Source of the DNA: Bacteriovoracaceae bacterium
GTDB taxonomy: Bacteria; Bdellovibrionota; UBA1018
Assembly: GCA_947500275.1 (NCBI GenBank)
Contig: CANMSW010000127.1
Location: 1 to 6,664 of the forward strand
Direction of reading: 5' to 3'
Length of the DNA stretch: 6,664 nucleotides
Below the pieces are notes generated by a model, which was not told where the DNA came from, did not search any database, and saw nothing but the letters and a program-made list of their open reading frames with translations. Below, one piece after another: positions 6,029-6,664 of the stretch. The translations under genes were made by a program, and so were the position numbers. Position 1 is the stretch's first letter, and each line of letters begins with the position of its first letter.

Positions 6029-6664
6029 ATGAACACTTCGACCGAGGCCGCACACCTGAACTCACAAGAAACCCCTTTAGCTGACCCGGGCCCAGTGACC
6101 CCGAGTCAACCGCACTGGTTCCGGCGCCTTGCAGGTGGAAACACGCGAAAAGGGATTGCGTGGGCCTACGCGCTGATTCTCATTCTTACGGCGAGCGACT
6201 ACCCAAACTGGCTCGGCATCCTCATTTGTGCGGCTGGGGCGGCCATCCGCTGGTGGTCCAGTGGTTACCTCCGAAAAAACACACGTCCCTCCGTAGGAGG
6301 GCCATATGCCCATGCTCGCAATCCCCTCTACTTGGGGACCTACTTGATGCAAGTGGGCGCTTCGGTGGCCGTGGGGCAATGGGCCCTGGCTGTGGCCGGC
6401 ACCGTCGTTTTTGCTGCGATCTACCACTGCGTGATTCTGGATGAAGAAGAGAAACTGATCCGGATTTTCGGAGAGCCCTATCAGCTCTACCTGAGTCGGG
6501 TTCCGCGGTTCTTTCCGAATCCATTCCGTCCGAAGCGGGAGAAGCTGCTCGAAATCAATCCAGTCGAAGATCACCTGAAGTTTTCATGGGAGCTTTCCCG
6601 TCTGAACAAGGCTCACCCTTGGATTAGCTTTAGTCTTCTGATTGGATTCCTCTTTGGGGTGGTC
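6029..6664 (+). CDS. Integral-membrane ICMT/PEMT-type methyltransferase, 3' end cut off
   Basis: SAM-dependent membrane methyltransferase of the isoprenylcysteine carboxyl methyltransferase / phospholipid methyltransferase superfamily. The frame runs open from ATG 6029 to the right edge (212 residues, no stop). AAGGA at 6014-6018 gives a good ribosome binding site; a GTG three bases earlier is a possible alternative start. After a polar N-terminus (1-42) come hydrophobic segments at about 43-55 and 60-74. The family signature follows: GPYAHARNPLYLG (91-103), a further membrane segment (about 107-131), and DEEEKLIRIFGEPYQLYLSRVPRFFP (138-163) with the acidic pair and YxxY typical of the SAM site. 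The substrate cannot be told from sequence: bacterial members methylate various lipids or small molecules and rarely true prenylcysteine. The chain continues past the usual end with a charged stretch and another hydrophobic segment (197-212 and beyond). It is probably transcribed separately from the genes upstream. Confidence 0.9.
   Translation, partial: MNTSTEAAHLNSQETPLADPGPVTPSQPHWFRRLAGGNTRKGIAWAYALILILTASDYPNWLGILICAAGAAIRWWSSGYLRKNTRPSVGGPYAHARNPLYLGTYLMQVGASVAVGQWALAVAGTVVFAAIYHCVILDEEEKLIRIFGEPYQLYLSRVPRFFPNPFRPKREKLLEINPVEDHLKFSWELSRLNKAHPWISFSLLIGFLFGVV

Overview
The window looks like ordinary chromosome of a Gram-negative bacterium of roughly balanced, slightly GC-rich composition. 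Five of its six genes start with a signal peptide and one encodes an outer-membrane beta-barrel. Many exported proteins of no recognised family, together with an ICMT-like enzyme of the GPYxxxRNPLYLG type, would fit a Bdellovibrionota/Oligoflexia or other former delta-proteobacterial lineage. That placement is inference: there is no marker gene here.

Layout. A partial minus-strand gene for an exported protein of unknown family fills bases 1-1246. About 0.4-0.55 kb without a recognisable gene follows, a divergent upstream region that should hold the promoters of both flanking genes. The first plus-strand gene (about 1797-3125) encodes an outer-membrane beta-barrel protein resembling MetA-pathway-type transporters. 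It ends in a hairpin terminator with a tandem duplicated element (3153-3188). Next come three co-directional exported proteins: a cysteine-rich NlpC/P60-type peptidase (3273-4499), a small four-cysteine protein whose GTG start overlaps the previous stop by 4 bases (4496-5041), and a 264-residue protein of unknown family (5145-5939). The last gene (6029 to the right edge) encodes an integral-membrane ICMT/PEMT-type methyltransferase.

How they may work together. The peptidase and the four-cysteine protein are translationally coupled and both go to the envelope, so a shared role at the cell wall or in the periplasm is reasonable but unproven. The beta-barrel gene is separated from them by a terminator and the methyltransferase by 89 bases, so these are probably separate units. 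No mobile element, CRISPR array, tRNA, rRNA or phage gene was seen. The points most worth checking are a one-base (T5 versus T4) discrepancy at the start of the peptidase gene, the unassigned start of the beta-barrel gene, and the three exported proteins with no recognisable family.
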